From Candidatus Gastranaerophilales bacterium (lineage in GTDB: Bacteria > Cyanobacteriota > Vampirovibrionia > Gastranaerophilales > Gastranaerophilaceae): a stretch of DNA of 54,072 nucleotides. This document shows positions 16,927-25,263 of this stretch, piece by piece. Position 1 is the first letter of the stretch; every line of letters begins with the position of its first letter. A model generated the notes under the pieces. It saw only the letters and a list, made by a program, of their open reading frames with translations. It did not search any database and was not told where the DNA came from. Location of the stretch: contig JAFQHZ010000023.1 of assembly GCA_017415185.1 (NCBI GenBank), positions 1-54,072 on the forward strand, written 5' to 3'. The translations under genes and the position numbers were made by a program.

Positions 16927-17907
16927 ATGGAACTTAAAATTAAAAACATTAATACAACAACTTCATCAGATGGTTCACAATACGGTAAATTCGTTATTGA
17001 ACCGCTTGAAAGAGGCTATGGTGCTACAATTGGTAACGCTTTAAGAAGAGTTTTGTTATCAAGTCTTGAGGGCGCTGCTGTAACATCAGTTAGAATCGAA
17101 GGTATTACTCACGAATATACTTCAATTCCTGGCGTTGTTGAAGATGTTATTGATATTATGTTGAATCTTAAATCTGTTGTTGTTAAAACTGATGCAGTTG
17201 AGCCACAACACTTAAGATTAGACGCTTCAAAACCTGGTCCTGTTCTTGCAGGAGATATCGAATTACCAGCAGGCGTTAAAATTGTTAATCCTGATTGCGT
17301 AATTTGTACTCTTTCTCAAGGCGGATCAATCCACGCTGACATTACTGTTGAAGTAGGCAAAGGTTATGTTGCGGTTGACGTTTTAAAAGAACAAAAAAAT
17401 GGTCTTCCAATCGACCTTCTTCCAATCGATGCGGTATTCATGCCAATTAAAAGAGTTAGCTACAATGTTGAACCTGCTCGTGTAGGTGAATCATTGGATT
17501 ATGATAAATTAACTCTTGAAATTTGGTCAAATGGTTCAATCGAAGTTGGCGCTGCTTTATCTAAAGCTTCTAACTTATTAATTGAACACTTCAGCCAAAT
17601 TGCTGGAATTTCAGGAACTCCTGTTCAAATTAAACAAGAAGTTGAAGAAGTTGCAGTTGTAGAAGAAGTTGTTGCTCCAACATTATCAATTGAAGATTTA
17701 GAACTTTCTGTTCGTGCTTACAATTGCTTAAAAAGAGCTTCAATCAACTCAATGACTGAATTATTGAAAAAATCAGAACATGATTTATTAAATATTAAAA
17801 ACTTTGGTAAAAAATCATCAGACGAAGTAATTGAAAAACTTCACCAAATGGGTCTTGATCTTCAACCAAACCCTGAAGATGCTGATGAATTGGAAATGTA
17901 TAACTAA
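16927..17907 (+). CDS. rpoA: RNA polymerase subunit alpha
   Basis: A 326-residue alpha subunit. The N-terminal assembly domain is about 1-232: G-N-A-L-R-R-V-L-L-S-S dimerisation motif, then the region contacting beta. A short acidic linker (V-E-E-V-A-V-V-E-E-V) leads to an alpha-CTD at about 250-315 with the F-G-K-K-S helix-hairpin-helix. GGGAGA at 16911-16916 fixes the ATG at 16927; an upstream TTG at 16909 overlaps that ribosome site and is rejected. Confidence 0.97.
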   Translation: MELKIKNINTTTSSDGSQYGKFVIEPLERGYGATIGNALRRVLLSSLEGAAVTSVRIEGITHEYTSIPGVVEDVIDIMLNLKSVVVKTDAVEPQHLRLDASKPGPVLAGDIELPAGVKIVNPDCVICTLSQGGSIHADITVEVGKGYVAVDVLKEQKNGLPIDLLPIDAVFMPIKRVSYNVEPARVGESLDYDKLTLEIWSNGSIEVGAALSKASNLLIEHFSQIAGISGTPVQIKQEVEEVAVVEEVVAPTLSIEDLELSVRAYNCLKRASINSMTELLKKSEHDLLNIKNFGKKSSDEVIEKLHQMGLDLQPNPEDADELEMYN

Positions 17908-17925
17908 CAAGTAAGGAATATAAAA

Positions 17926-18354
17926 ATGAGACACGGTCGTAAAATTCATAAGCTATCAAAAGCAGCAGATCAAAGAAAAGCATTATTGCGCTCTTTAGCA
18001 TCTCAATTGTTTTTACATGGCGAAATCACGACAACAATGGCTAGAGCGAAAGCTTTAAAACCATTTGCTGAATCAATCATCACTTTTGCAAAAAAAGGCG
18101 ATTTGGCTGCTCGTCGTGAAGCTAAAAAAGATATTTATGATATCGAAACAGAAAAATTTATTGACGTTGAAACAGGTGAATTGTTCGAAGCTCAACCAGA
18201 AGGCAAAAAACTTCCAAAACAAACTGTTTTAAGACAATTATTCTCTGTAATCGGTAAAAAATATGCTACACGCAACGGTGGTTATACTAGAATTTTAAGA
18301 TTAACCCCACGTCGTGGCGATAACGCAGAAATGGCATTAATTCAGTTAGTTTAA
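17926..18354 (+). CDS. rplQ: 50S ribosomal protein L17, with an internal insertion
   Basis: A 142-residue L17 with the family start M-R-H-G-R-K-I-H-K-L and end G-G-Y-T-R-I-L-R...R-R-G-D-N-A-E-M-A. It is longer than the usual 115-130 residues. An acidic segment at about 72-98, containing E-T-E-K-F-I-D-V-E-T-G-E-L-F-E, replaces a short stretch in E. coli L17. It sits near the polypeptide exit tunnel. Nine bases separate it from truA. Confidence 0.96.
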   Translation: MRHGRKIHKLSKAADQRKALLRSLASQLFLHGEITTTMARAKALKPFAESIITFAKKGDLAARREAKKDIYDIETEKFIDVETGELFEAQPEGKKLPKQTVLRQLFSVIGKKYATRNGGYTRILRLTPRRGDNAEMALIQLV

Positions 18355-18362
18355 TGTAATTT

Positions 18363-19160
18363 ATGCGCTACATTATCTGCTTTGAATTTCTTGGAACTGA
18401 TTTTTTTGGAAGTCAAAAACAACCAGATAAAAGGACGGTTCAAGGAGAAATAGAAAAAGCGCTTTGCACATTGATAAAAGATAAAATTAATATCATACCG
18501 TCGGGAAGGACGGACGCCAAAGTGAGTGCTGAATTTCAGGTTGCTCATTTTGATGTATCGGAAAAAATTGAAAACCCAAACAATTTTTTATACAAATTAA
18601 ATTGTATTCTTCCTGATGATGTCAAAGTCTTCGAGCTCAAGGAAGTTTCCGCTAATTTCCATGCTCAAAAAGACGCAAAATATAAGCATTACAGATACAT
18701 TATTCAAAATAATCGTGTTGCTTCCGTTTTTTGTAATAATTGTAATCTGTTTTATCCTTATGTTGATTTAAATATTGAAAGGCTGAATCAAGCTTTGTCT
18801 TATTTAATCGGACATCATGATTTTTCGGCTTTTAAGTCTGTTTGCGATAATCCGTATAATGATTGTAATATCTTTTATGCGCACGCCAAACAAGAGATTA
18901 TTAAAAGACAAAAATTTATCTTTATAGACATTATAGGAAATAGATTTCTCTATAATATGATACGAACAATAGTTGGTCAACTTCTTTTGATTGAAAGAAA
19001 CAATCTCAACCCAAGTGTTATGGATGAAGTTTTGAAATCAAAAGACAGAGCAAAAGCTGCAAATGTTGTTGATGCTTGCGGTTTGGTTTTGAAATATGTT
19101 GGCTATGATAATGTAGAAAATTATATTCAAAAAATAAACTCACAAAAGGAAGGTAAATAA
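18363..19160 (+). CDS. truA: tRNA pseudouridine(38-40) synthase
   Basis: A 265-residue TruA. The catalytic segment reads G-R-T-D-A-K-V-S-A with nucleophile Asp51; in most homologues it is G-R-T-D-A-G-V-H-A, so two flanking positions differ. Further family features are Y-K-H-Y-R-Y, H-D-F-S-A-F, and F-L-Y-N-M-I-R near the C-terminus. It isomerises uridines in the anticodon arm. The truA between rplQ and rplM is a strongly cyanobacterial order. The stop codon abuts the rplM ATG, with AAAGGAAGG inside truA as the rplM ribosome site. Confidence 0.94.
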   Translation: MRYIICFEFLGTDFFGSQKQPDKRTVQGEIEKALCTLIKDKINIIPSGRTDAKVSAEFQVAHFDVSEKIENPNNFLYKLNCILPDDVKVFELKEVSANFHAQKDAKYKHYRYIIQNNRVASVFCNNCNLFYPYVDLNIERLNQALSYLIGHHDFSAFKSVCDNPYNDCNIFYAHAKQEIIKRQKFIFIDIIGNRFLYNMIRTIVGQLLLIERNNLNPSVMDEVLKSKDRAKAANVVDACGLVLKYVGYDNVENYIQKINSQKEGK

Positions 19161-19601
19161 ATGAAAACATTTAGTGCAAAACCACTAGAAGTAGAAAGAA
19201 AATGGTATCTAATTGATGCTAATGGCGCTACTTTAGGTAGATTAGCAGTAGAAGTTGCAAATATTTTAAGAGGCAAAAATAAACCTCAATTCACACCAAA
19301 TGTTGATACAGGCGATTTTGTTGTTGTAATTAATGCAGACAAAGTTGTTGTATCTGGTAAAAAAGAAACTGATAAAATGTATAGAAGCCACTCTGGATTC
19401 CCAGGCGGTTTCAAAGAAATCAGCTTCAAAGCTATGATGGAAAAAACTCCTACAAGGGCTATTGAAAAAGCAGTTAAAGGTATGCTTCCTCATAACACTC
19501 TTGGAGATGAACAATTCCAAAAATTGAAAGTTTACGCTGGTGCTGAACACCCACACGCTGCTCAAAAACCAGTTGTATATGAATTAAAAGGAGATAAGTA
19601 A
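19161..19601 (+). CDS. rplM: 50S ribosomal protein L13
   Basis: A 146-residue L13. [18 protein letters not shown] near the N-terminus, [21 protein letters not shown] and G-M-L-P-H-N-T-L-G are all family signatures. It is an early-assembly protein of the large subunit. It overlaps rpsI by one base (TAATG), which implies coupled translation. Confidence 0.97.
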   Translation: MKTFSAKPLEVERKWYLIDANGATLGRLAVEVANILRGKNKPQFTPNVDTGDFVVVINADKVVVSGKKETDKMYRSHSGFPGGFKEISFKAMMEKTPTRAIEKAVKGMLPHNTLGDEQFQKLKVYAGAEHPHAAQKPVVYELKGDK

Positions 19602-20002
19602 TGGCTGATAACAAAAATGAAATCGTAAAAACCGGTCGCAGAAAATGCTCAATTGCTGTTGCTAAAGTTGTATCTGGTAAAGGCAGAATTTTTGTTAACG
19701 GCAAAACTTTAAAAGGTTACTTTGGAAATAGACCATCATTAGAAATGACTATTTTTAGACCATTAGTTTTAACTGAAAATCAAGACAAATTTGATGTTAG
19801 AGTTAAGGCTGTTGGCGGCGGTGTTAGCGCTCAAGCTGACGCTATTCAATTAGCAATTTCTAGAGCATTGGTTGAAATGAACGAAGAATTTAAACCAGCT
19901 TTAAAACAAGAAGGTTTATTAACTCGTGACGCTCGTATTAAAGAACGTAAAAAATACGGTAGAAAAAGAGCAAGAAAACGCTTCCAATTCTCAAAAAGAT
20001 AA
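19601..20002 (+). CDS. rpsI: 30S ribosomal protein S9
   Basis: A 133-residue S9: T-G-R-R-K-C-S-I-A-V-A-K-V, G-K-G-R-I-F-V-N-G-K near residue 30, G-G-G-V-S-A-Q-A, and the basic C-terminal K-K-Y-G-R-K-R-A-R-K-R-F-Q-F-S-K-R that reaches the P-site tRNA. Last gene of the infA operon; its stop codon lies at the edge of a 19-base sequence that recurs 126 bases later together with its terminator. Confidence 0.97.
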   Translation: MADNKNEIVKTGRRKCSIAVAKVVSGKGRIFVNGKTLKGYFGNRPSLEMTIFRPLVLTENQDKFDVRVKAVGGGVSAQADAIQLAISRALVEMNEEFKPALKQEGLLTRDARIKERKKYGRKRARKRFQFSKR

Positions 20003-20009
20003 TATTTGT

Positions 20010-20038
20010 AATAACCGACCTTCTAAAGGTCGGTTATT
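20010..20038 (+). terminator. Terminator of the infA-rpsI operon, copy 1
   Basis: Perfect 13-bp stem AATAACCGACCTT with 20026-20038, loop CTA, 7 bases after the rpsI stop. Only a short T stretch follows, so copy 2 may finish the job. Confidence 0.8.
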
Positions 20039-20047
20039 CTTAAACGA

Positions 20048-20121
20048 GCGACGTAGGATAATCGAGCGAATTTGCGACAGCGTGAGCGATAGCAAATTTA
20101 AAGCGAGATACCCACAGGAGC
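20048..20121 (+). repeat. Dispersed repeat element, copy 1
   Basis: A 74-base sequence, GC-richer than its surroundings, starts GCGACGTAGGA and ends CCCACAGGAGC. It is clearly related to 54002-54072. It holds an inverted repeat AATTTGC/GCAAATT (7 bp) around a GACAGCG-containing loop. No open frame of note. Possibly a small non-autonomous mobile element or structured RNA. Confidence 0.75.
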
Positions 20122-20135
20122 AAGATAATATTTGT

Positions 20136-20164
20136 AATAAATGACCTAACCAAGGTCGTTTATT
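20136..20164 (+). terminator. Terminator, copy 2
   Basis: A 12-bp stem AATAAATGACCT with 20153-20164 (one wobble pair), 5-base loop, followed by a T run. It is a diverged duplicate of the hairpin at 20010-20038. Confidence 0.8.
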
Positions 20165-20180
20165 TTTTAATAGCAATATA

Positions 20181-20204
20181 AAACTGTTTCGAATGAAACA
20201 GTTT
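20181..20204 (+). terminator. Third hairpin upstream of the leuD-like gene
   Basis: Perfect 10-bp stem AAACTGTTTC/GAAACAGTTT with loop GAAT, then TTGTTTTG. It could be an additional terminator or an attenuator-type structure, though it lies upstream of the predicted leuD promoter. Confidence 0.6.
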
Positions 20205-20236
20205 TTGTTTTGTTAAATTTCAAGTTTTTGTTGTAA

Positions 20237-20264
20237 TTACAACGACAAGATTATAAAATATAAT
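20237..20264 (+). promoter_or_regulatory. Promoter of the leuD-idh unit
   Basis: TTACAA (20237-20242), 16-base spacer, TATAAT (20259-20264). It is 28 bases before the start codon, with AAGGAG in between at 20281-20286. Confidence 0.55.
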
Positions 20265-20292
20265 GTATGATTAGAATAATTAAGGAGTAAAA

Positions 20293-20805
20293 ATGTCTCA
20301 AGATTATATAAAAAAAGGCAAAGCATTCAAATTCGGCGATAATATTTCAACTGATCATATTGCGCCTGGACGCTTGTTTCACTTAAGAAATGATTTAGTT
20401 GAATTTTCTAAACATGTTTTAGAAGATGCAGACGAGACTTTTGCTTCAAAAGTTCAAAAGGGTGATTTTGTTGTTGCAGGAAATAATTTTGGACTTGGCT
20501 CAAGCAGAGAGCATGCTCCTCAAATTATAAAAATTGCTGGAGTTGGGGCGGTTATAGCTAAATCTTTTGCAAGAATTTTTTACCGTAATGCAATTAATAT
20601 TGGTCTTTTGGCAATTGAATGTGATACCGATAAAATCGACGCTGGTGATGAACTAGAACTTGATATTAAACAAGGCGTTTTAAAAGATTTAACTAAAAAT
20701 ATTGAATTAAAAATCACGCCTTTGCCAGATGTTATGATTAAGCTTTTAGCAGATGGCGGTTTGGTTGAGCATTTGAACAAAAATGGAGATTTTAAACTTG
20801 TATAA
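20293..20805 (+). CDS. LeuD-family aconitase-type small subunit
   Basis: A 170-residue swivel-domain subunit of an aconitase-superfamily hydro-lyase: G-D-N-I-S-T-D-H-I-A-P-G-R near residue 15 and G-N-N-F-G-L-G-S-S-R-E-H-A-P near 59-72 (substrate-binding Ser-Ser-Arg). Usual partners are a LeuC-type Fe-S subunit and leuB. Here the next gene is isocitrate-dehydrogenase-like and no large subunit is in the window. The pair may therefore serve citrate-to-oxoglutarate conversion (a two-part aconitase), or LeuD may work with a LeuC encoded elsewhere. The name 3-isopropylmalate dehydratase small subunit is the family label, not a proven substrate. The next gene overlaps its 3' end. Confidence 0.83.
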   Translation: MSQDYIKKGKAFKFGDNISTDHIAPGRLFHLRNDLVEFSKHVLEDADETFASKVQKGDFVVAGNNFGLGSSREHAPQIIKIAGVGAVIAKSFARIFYRNAINIGLLAIECDTDKIDAGDELELDIKQGVLKDLTKNIELKITPLPDVMIKLLADGGLVEHLNKNGDFKLV

Positions 20806-21799
20806 CATTACTTTAATCGATGGGGATGGCATAGGTCCTGAAATTACCCAAGCAGTTGTTGAAATAATTGAAGCAGCAGGGGTTAAAATCAATTGGGAAA
20901 AATGTTTGGCTGGCGCTCGTGCTTATGAAAAATTTAGCGACACAATTCCAGAAGAAACAATAAAATCAATTGAAAAAAATAAAATTTGTTTAAAAGCTCC
21001 AATAACAACACCGATTGGAACAGGGTTTAAATCTGTAAATGTTGCGCTAAGACGCCATTTTGATTTATATGCTAATGTTCGTCCGAGCAAAAATCTTCCA
21101 GCAGTTAAAACTCCATTCAACGATGTTGATTTGGTCATTATAAGAGAAAACACAGAAGACATTTATGCGGGAATTGAAAATAAAATTGATGAAAACACAA
21201 TCCATGGTGTTAAATTAATCACACGAGCTGGTTGTGAAAGAATTTGCGAATTTGCGTTTGAATATGCGCTAAAAAATAATCGCTCAAAAGTTGGCGTTGT
21301 AACCAAGGCAAATATTTCAAAACTTGCTGACGGAATGTTTTTAAATACTTTTAGAGAAGTATCAAAAAAATATAACAATATTGAAACCCATGAAATTTTG
21401 GTCGATAATTTATGCATGCAATTGGTTCAAAAACCAAGTCAATTCGATGTTTTGGTTATGCCAAATTTATATGGCGATATTGTTTCAGACTTGTGTGCCG
21501 GTTTGATTGGTGGTTTGGGTGTTGCTCAAAGTGCTAATATCGGAAAATCATGCGCTATTTTTGAAGCAGTTCACGGAAGTGCTCCTGATATTGCAGGATT
21601 AGGAATTGCAAATCCAACAGGATTGCTAAGAAGTGCTTGTATGATGTTAAATTATATCGGCGAAATTGAAGCAGGAAAAAATATTGAAAAAGCTTTGTTT
21701 GAAGTGCTTCAAGAAGGCAAAGCTTTAACTAAAGATTTGGGCGGTAATGCCACAAGTGAAGAATTCAAAAAAGAAATAATTAAGAAATTAGCAAAATAA
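20798..21799 (+). CDS. NAD-dependent isocitrate dehydrogenase-like enzyme (IDH/IMDH family)
   Basis: A 333-residue beta-decarboxylating dehydrogenase. [10 protein letters not shown] opens the protein. K-S-V-N-V-A-L-R-R carries the Ser/Asn pair typical of isocitrate-binding rather than isopropylmalate-binding enzymes. V-R-P-S-K-N-L-P and [14 protein letters not shown] match NAD-type [12 protein letters not shown] gives the metal aspartates, and H-G-S-A-P-D-I-A-G suggests NAD over NADP. The TTG at 20798 is preferred: GGAG (20785-20788) is 9 bases upstream and the protein then begins like its relatives. An ATG at 20783 is the alternative. It overlaps the LeuD-like gene by 8 bases, so coupled expression is likely. 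Confidence 0.83.
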   Translation: MYNITLIDGDGIGPEITQAVVEIIEAAGVKINWEKCLAGARAYEKFSDTIPEETIKSIEKNKICLKAPITTPIGTGFKSVNVALRRHFDLYANVRPSKNLPAVKTPFNDVDLVIIRENTEDIYAGIENKIDENTIHGVKLITRAGCERICEFAFEYALKNNRSKVGVVTKANISKLADGMFLNTFREVSKKYNNIETHEILVDNLCMQLVQKPSQFDVLVMPNLYGDIVSDLCAGLIGGLGVAQSANIGKSCAIFEAVHGSAPDIAGLGIANPTGLLRSACMMLNYIGEIEAGKNIEKALFEVLQEGKALTKDLGGNATSEEFKKEIIKKLAK

Positions 21800-21813
21800 A
21801 AAAGGAGAAAACA

Positions 21814-22350
21814 ATGACAAAATGGGTATGCGCAGTATGCGGTTGGACAGTTGAACAAGAAAATCAACCAGAAATTTGTCCATTATGCAAAGCAACAAAA
21901 TTCAACAAAATGGAAGAAAATGCTGGTTTTGCTTGCGAACATCATGTTGGCGATGGCGTTGTTGAAGATGCTGAAGTTACAAAAGGACTAAAAGACCATT
22001 TCATGGGTGAATGTACTGAAGTGGGAATGTATCTTGCAATGTCTAGAGTAGCAGACAGAGAAGGCTATCCTGAAGTTGCTGAAGCTTATAAAAGAATAGC
22101 ACTAGAAGAAGCAGAACATGCTGCAAAATTTGCTGAATTGTTGGGCGAAGTTGTTTCTTCATCAACAAAAGAAAATCTTCAAGCAAGAGTTGATGCTGAA
22201 ACTGGCGCTTGCTCTGCAAAATTAGATATTGCAGTTAGAGCAAAACAATTAGGCTATGATGCAATTCATGACACAGTTCATGAAATGGCAAAAGACGAAG
22301 CTCGTCACGGTGCAGCTTTCAAAGGCTTATTAAAACGCTATTTTAACTAA
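21814..22350 (+). CDS. Reverse rubrerythrin (N-terminal rubredoxin domain)
   Basis: A 178-residue protein. A rubredoxin domain comes first (C6-x2-C9 and C22-P-L-C25), then a rubrerythrin-type four-helix di-iron domain with E-C-T-E-V, E-E-A-E-H near residue 90 and D-E-A-R-H near 163. Classical rubrerythrins have the opposite order. In clostridia the reverse type is a fast peroxide reductase fed by rubredoxin reductase. Together with superoxide reductase it would complete oxygen detoxification. AAGGAG lies 7 bases before the ATG. It follows the dehydrogenase gene by 14 bases and ends at a strong terminator. Confidence 0.9.
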   Translation: MTKWVCAVCGWTVEQENQPEICPLCKATKFNKMEENAGFACEHHVGDGVVEDAEVTKGLKDHFMGECTEVGMYLAMSRVADREGYPEVAEAYKRIALEEAEHAAKFAELLGEVVSSSTKENLQARVDAETGACSAKLDIAVRAKQLGYDAIHDTVHEMAKDEARHGAAFKGLLKRYFN

Positions 22351-22359
22351 AAAATGATT

Positions 22360-22381
22360 ATCGCTCCCTTTTGGGAGCGAT
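22360..22381. terminator. Bidirectional terminator
   Basis: A 9-bp stem ATCGCTCCC/GGGAGCGAT, loop TTTT, then a T run. It lies between convergent rubrerythrin and YraN genes. Confidence 0.88.
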
Positions 22382-22383
22382 TT

Positions 22384-22743
22384 TTATAATGATATATTTT
22401 CAATGAAATCTATTTTTTTAATTTCTTTTCCATTTAAAACGATTCCAATTGCGTCAATTTGATATTTTTTATATCTTTTTTTGCTTTTTGACATATATTC
22501 GCTTGCGCATGAAAAAATTTGTTTTAGTTTGCTTGGGGTGATTGCTTCTAGTGGCGAACCAAAAAATTCTTGCGTTCTTGTTTTAACTTCCACAAAATGT
22601 AGAACATCTTTTTTGCTTGCTATGATGTCGATTTCGGCAACTCTTGAATATCTATAATTTGTTTCTATGATTTCAAATTTGTTTTTTATTAAGAAATCTT
22701 TTGCAATATCTTCGCCATATTTACCAATAATTTTATTTGTCAT
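22384..22743 (-). CDS. YraN/UPF0102 family endonuclease-like protein
   Basis: A 119-residue protein of the restriction-endonuclease-like fold: G-E-D-I-A near residue 9, A-E-I-D-I-I-A near 36, and F-V-E-V-K-T-R-T near 51-58, giving the E...D...E-x-K nuclease core. The family is found next to ribonuclease HII or processing genes in many bacteria, but its role is unproven; Holliday-junction-like nuclease activity has been suggested. Divergent from gatA, with a short 39-base shared upstream region. Confidence 0.83.
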   Translation of the reverse strand: MTNKIIGKYGEDIAKDFLIKNKFEIIETNYRYSRVAEIDIIASKKDVLHFVEVKTRTQEFFGSPLEAITPSKLKQIFSCASEYMSKSKKRYKKYQIDAIGIVLNGKEIKKIDFIENISL

Positions 22744-22782
22744 AAAATAATTTTAAGACAAATATTATATGGAGTAAAATTA

Positions 22783-24243
22783 ATGGAATTACTTAAAAAG
22801 ACAGCAGTTGAACAGCATAAAGCCCTTGTTAATAAAGAAGTTAGTGCCCTAGAATTAACAAAAGCTTCAATTGAGCGAATTGAAAAATTAGACAAAGAGC
22901 TTGGTTGTTTTAATTCTACAACCTTTGATTCTGCAATTGAAACAGCTAAAAAAGTTGATGAAAAAATTGCTGCAGGTGAAGAAATTCCTATGTTAGCAGG
23001 TATTCCTACTGCTCTAAAAGATAACATGAACTATATTGGTTCAAAAACAACTTGTTCATCAAAAATGTTGGAAAATTTTGTTTCGCCATATGATGCTACA
23101 ATTACAACAAAATTAAAAGAAAATCTTGTTCCAATTTTAGGAAAAGCAAATCTAGACGAATTTGCAATGGGTTCAAGTAATGAAAACTCTGCTTTTGGAA
23201 TTGTTAGAAATCCATATAATTTATCTAAAGTTCCAGGTGGCTCTTCTGGTGGTTCTGCTGCGAGTGTTGCTTCAAGCGAAGTAACTTTATCACTTGGTTC
23301 AGACACTGGCGGTTCAATTCGTTTGCCTGCTTCGTTTTGCGGGATTACAGGCTTTAAACCTACTTATGGAAGAGTTTCTCGTTATGGTTTAATTGCTTTT
23401 GCTTCTTCATTGGATCAAATTGGACCTTTTGGAAAAAGCATTGAAGATATAACTTTATTATATGAGGCAATCGCAGGATATGACTCTAAGGATTCAACAA
23501 GCTTAAAACTTGAGGTTGGCGACATTTATAATAACCTTAAAAAAGACATTAAAGGTTTAAGAGTTGGCGTTATTAAAGAATTAATGTCTGAAGGTGTATC
23601 TGATGATGTTAAAGCGTCAATTGAAAACTCTATTAAAACTTATGAGAAAATGGGTGCTGAAATAAAAGAAATTTCCCTTCCTTTGTTAAAACACTCAATT
23701 GGCGTTTATTACATCGTTGCAACAGCTGAAGCAAGTTCAAATTTGGCTCGTTTTGATGGTGTTAAATATGGATTCAGAGCGGCTGATTGCGAAAATTTAA
23801 TGGATATGTATTGCAAAACAAGAGCTCAAGGCTTTGGTCCTGAAGTAAAAAGAAGGATAATGCTTGGAACTTATGCGCTTTCAAGCGGATATTATGATGC
23901 TTATTACAAAAAAGCTCAACAATTGAGAAGATTAATTGCGGATGATTTTAATAAAGCGTTTGAATCTGTTGATATTTTGGTATCTCCGACATGTCCAACT
24001 ACAGCGTTTGATTTAAATTCAAAAGCTAATAATCCGCTTGAAATGTATTTAACAGATATTGCAACTATTTCTTCAAATTTAGTTGGTGCGCCTGCTTTAT
24101 CTATGCCTTGCGGATTTGATAAGGATGGAATGCCAATTGGGGTTCAAATCATTGCTAAAAACCTTAATGAATTAACCCTTCTTCAAGCTTCTTTTGCGCT
24201 TGAACAAGAGCTTGAAGTTTATACTCAAAGACCAAATATTTAA
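22783..24243 (+). CDS. gatA: Asp-tRNA(Asn)/Glu-tRNA(Gln) amidotransferase subunit A
   Basis: A 486-residue amidase-signature enzyme of normal GatA length. The Ser-cisSer-Lys triad is Lys79 (T-A-L-K-D-N-M), Ser154 (P-G-G-S-S-G-G-S) and Ser178 (G-S-D-T-G-G-S-I-R), the same numbers as in Staphylococcus GatA. It releases ammonia from glutamine to amidate mischarged tRNA with GatB and GatC, which are not in this window. GGAG stands 9-10 bases before the ATG. A terminator follows immediately. Confidence 0.95.
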   Translation: MELLKKTAVEQHKALVNKEVSALELTKASIERIEKLDKELGCFNSTTFDSAIETAKKVDEKIAAGEEIPMLAGIPTALKDNMNYIGSKTTCSSKMLENFVSPYDATITTKLKENLVPILGKANLDEFAMGSSNENSAFGIVRNPYNLSKVPGGSSGGSAASVASSEVTLSLGSDTGGSIRLPASFCGITGFKPTYGRVSRYGLIAFASSLDQIGPFGKSIEDITLLYEAIAGYDSKDSTSLKLEVGDIYNNLKKDIKGLRVGVIKELMSEGVSDDVKASIENSIKTYEKMGAEIKEISLPLLKHSIGVYYIVATAEASSNLARFDGVKYGFRAADCENLMDMYCKTRAQGFGPEVKRRIMLGTYALSSGYYDAYYKKAQQLRRLIADDFNKAFESVDILVSPTCPTTAFDLNSKANNPLEMYLTDIATISSNLVGAPALSMPCGFDKDGMPIGVQIIAKNLNELTLLQASFALEQELEVYTQRPNI

Positions 24244-24261
24244 AAATAGAAAAAATATATT

Positions 24262-24283
24262 AAACGGCTCGTTTGAGCCGTTT
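24262..24283 (+). terminator. gatA terminator
   Basis: A 9-bp stem AAACGGCTC/GAGCCGTTT, loop GTTT, followed by a run of T. It separates gatA from the six-gene array. Confidence 0.9.
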
Positions 24284-24344
24284 TTTTAGCGCAAAAAAAT
24301 AATTTCAGCAGTTTTGTATGAACACTATATGCAAGGAAAAACAA

Positions 24345-25256
24345 ATGAACATATCAATTTCTTCTTTAAATTTTACTAAAAGACATCATAAAAAAATAAA
24401 AAGAAATAATAAAGTCGAACTTCCTCAAAAACAAGAAGTTAAGCCGATGACTCCTTTAAAAACGGATACTTTTCAAACAACATTAAAACCAAATTGTGAA
24501 TTTGTATTATACCCTTATCATGTTGAACAAACTGTTCCAATGATTAAAAAAACTGCTCAATTTGGGCTTAACGAAGCTTCAAAGGTTTTGCACAATTCAA
24601 AAAAACAACAAGAACTTGCGGGAAAATTATATGAAAAATTTTTAGAAAAATTTTCTTTCAGAAAATCAAAAGCAGCATTTTTAAAAGAAGAAAAAAGAAA
24701 CACAATTTTTAGAATCGGGTTTGATAACGCTATTTATGATGTATCTATTAAAAACGGCGAATGTGTTGCAAGAACACGAAACAATGACCGTTGTGATGAA
24801 AAAGTTCGAGAAGACATTTATAAATTAGACTTGAAAACCGGCGAATTGTTATATTGTGCAATTGGAAAAACAACTTATAAAGATGGCGCTTATTGTGCGG
24901 ATGCAGAATATTTTTATGAAGATAATGAATTAGCTTCTTGTGATTTAAATGTTGCAAATAAAAATTTCAAACTAGTTCAAAAAAGTCTTTTCTTTCAAAA
25001 AGACAAGTTGAAAGAATTTTTGCTTGTTGCAAAAGAAGAGGACGAACAAATACACGTTGCAAAAAGATTTAGCTATTTAAATGATAAGCTTCAAAAATAT
25101 GATGGAGATTTCTGTATTAAAACTGGTGGTGTTATAACTTCAAAATTTAGATATGAATTTGACGAATTGACTAATGAATTAAAATATTTTACCGGAAATT
25201 ATGAACAAAGAGGGGCTGACGAGGTTTATTGGGATGTTATCAGTGTTTTTAGTTAG
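24345..25256 (+). CDS. Array paralog 1 of 6, aromatic-repeat protein, unknown function
   Basis: A 303-residue protein, first of six tandem relatives. AAGGA at about 24331-24335 supports the ATG at 24345 over one 27 bases earlier. The N-terminal ~60 residues are basic and low-complexity; a helical stretch follows (about 75-115), then units of the type [KE]-x-[FY]-x-[FY]-x(3)-[DNG]-x-L-x-x-[YCF]. Four are clear: A-E-Y-F-Y-E-D-N-E-L-A-S-C, K-S-L-F-F-Q-K-D-K-L-K-E-F, K-R-F-S-Y-L-N-D-K-L-Q-K-Y and F-R-Y-E-F-D-E-L-T-N-E-L-K-Y. No signal peptide, membrane helix or catalytic motif. It is the most diverged member at the N-terminus, starting M-N-I-S instead of M-K-I. Function cannot be assigned. Confidence 0.7.
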   Translation: MNISISSLNFTKRHHKKIKRNNKVELPQKQEVKPMTPLKTDTFQTTLKPNCEFVLYPYHVEQTVPMIKKTAQFGLNEASKVLHNSKKQQELAGKLYEKFLEKFSFRKSKAAFLKEEKRNTIFRIGFDNAIYDVSIKNGECVARTRNNDRCDEKVREDIYKLDLKTGELLYCAIGKTTYKDGAYCADAEYFYEDNELASCDLNVANKNFKLVQKSLFFQKDKLKEFLLVAKEEDEQIHVAKRFSYLNDKLQKYDGDFCIKTGGVITSKFRYEFDELTNELKYFTGNYEQRGADEVYWDVISVFS

Positions 25257-25263
25257 GTGAAAA

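Larger units (their letters stand above)
19996..20164 (+). repeat. Duplicated rpsI 3' end plus terminator flanking an inserted element
   Basis: AAGATAATATTTGTAATAA occurs at 19996-20014, spanning the rpsI stop, and again at 20122-20140. Each copy is followed by a similar GACCT...AAGGTCG hairpin. Between them lies the 74-base dispersed element. The arrangement looks like a duplication created when the element inserted or by slippage around it. Confidence 0.75.

Noticed and set aside
19266-19565. A 99-codon frame opposite rplM
   Set aside because: Antisense of a ribosomal protein gene with no start signal.
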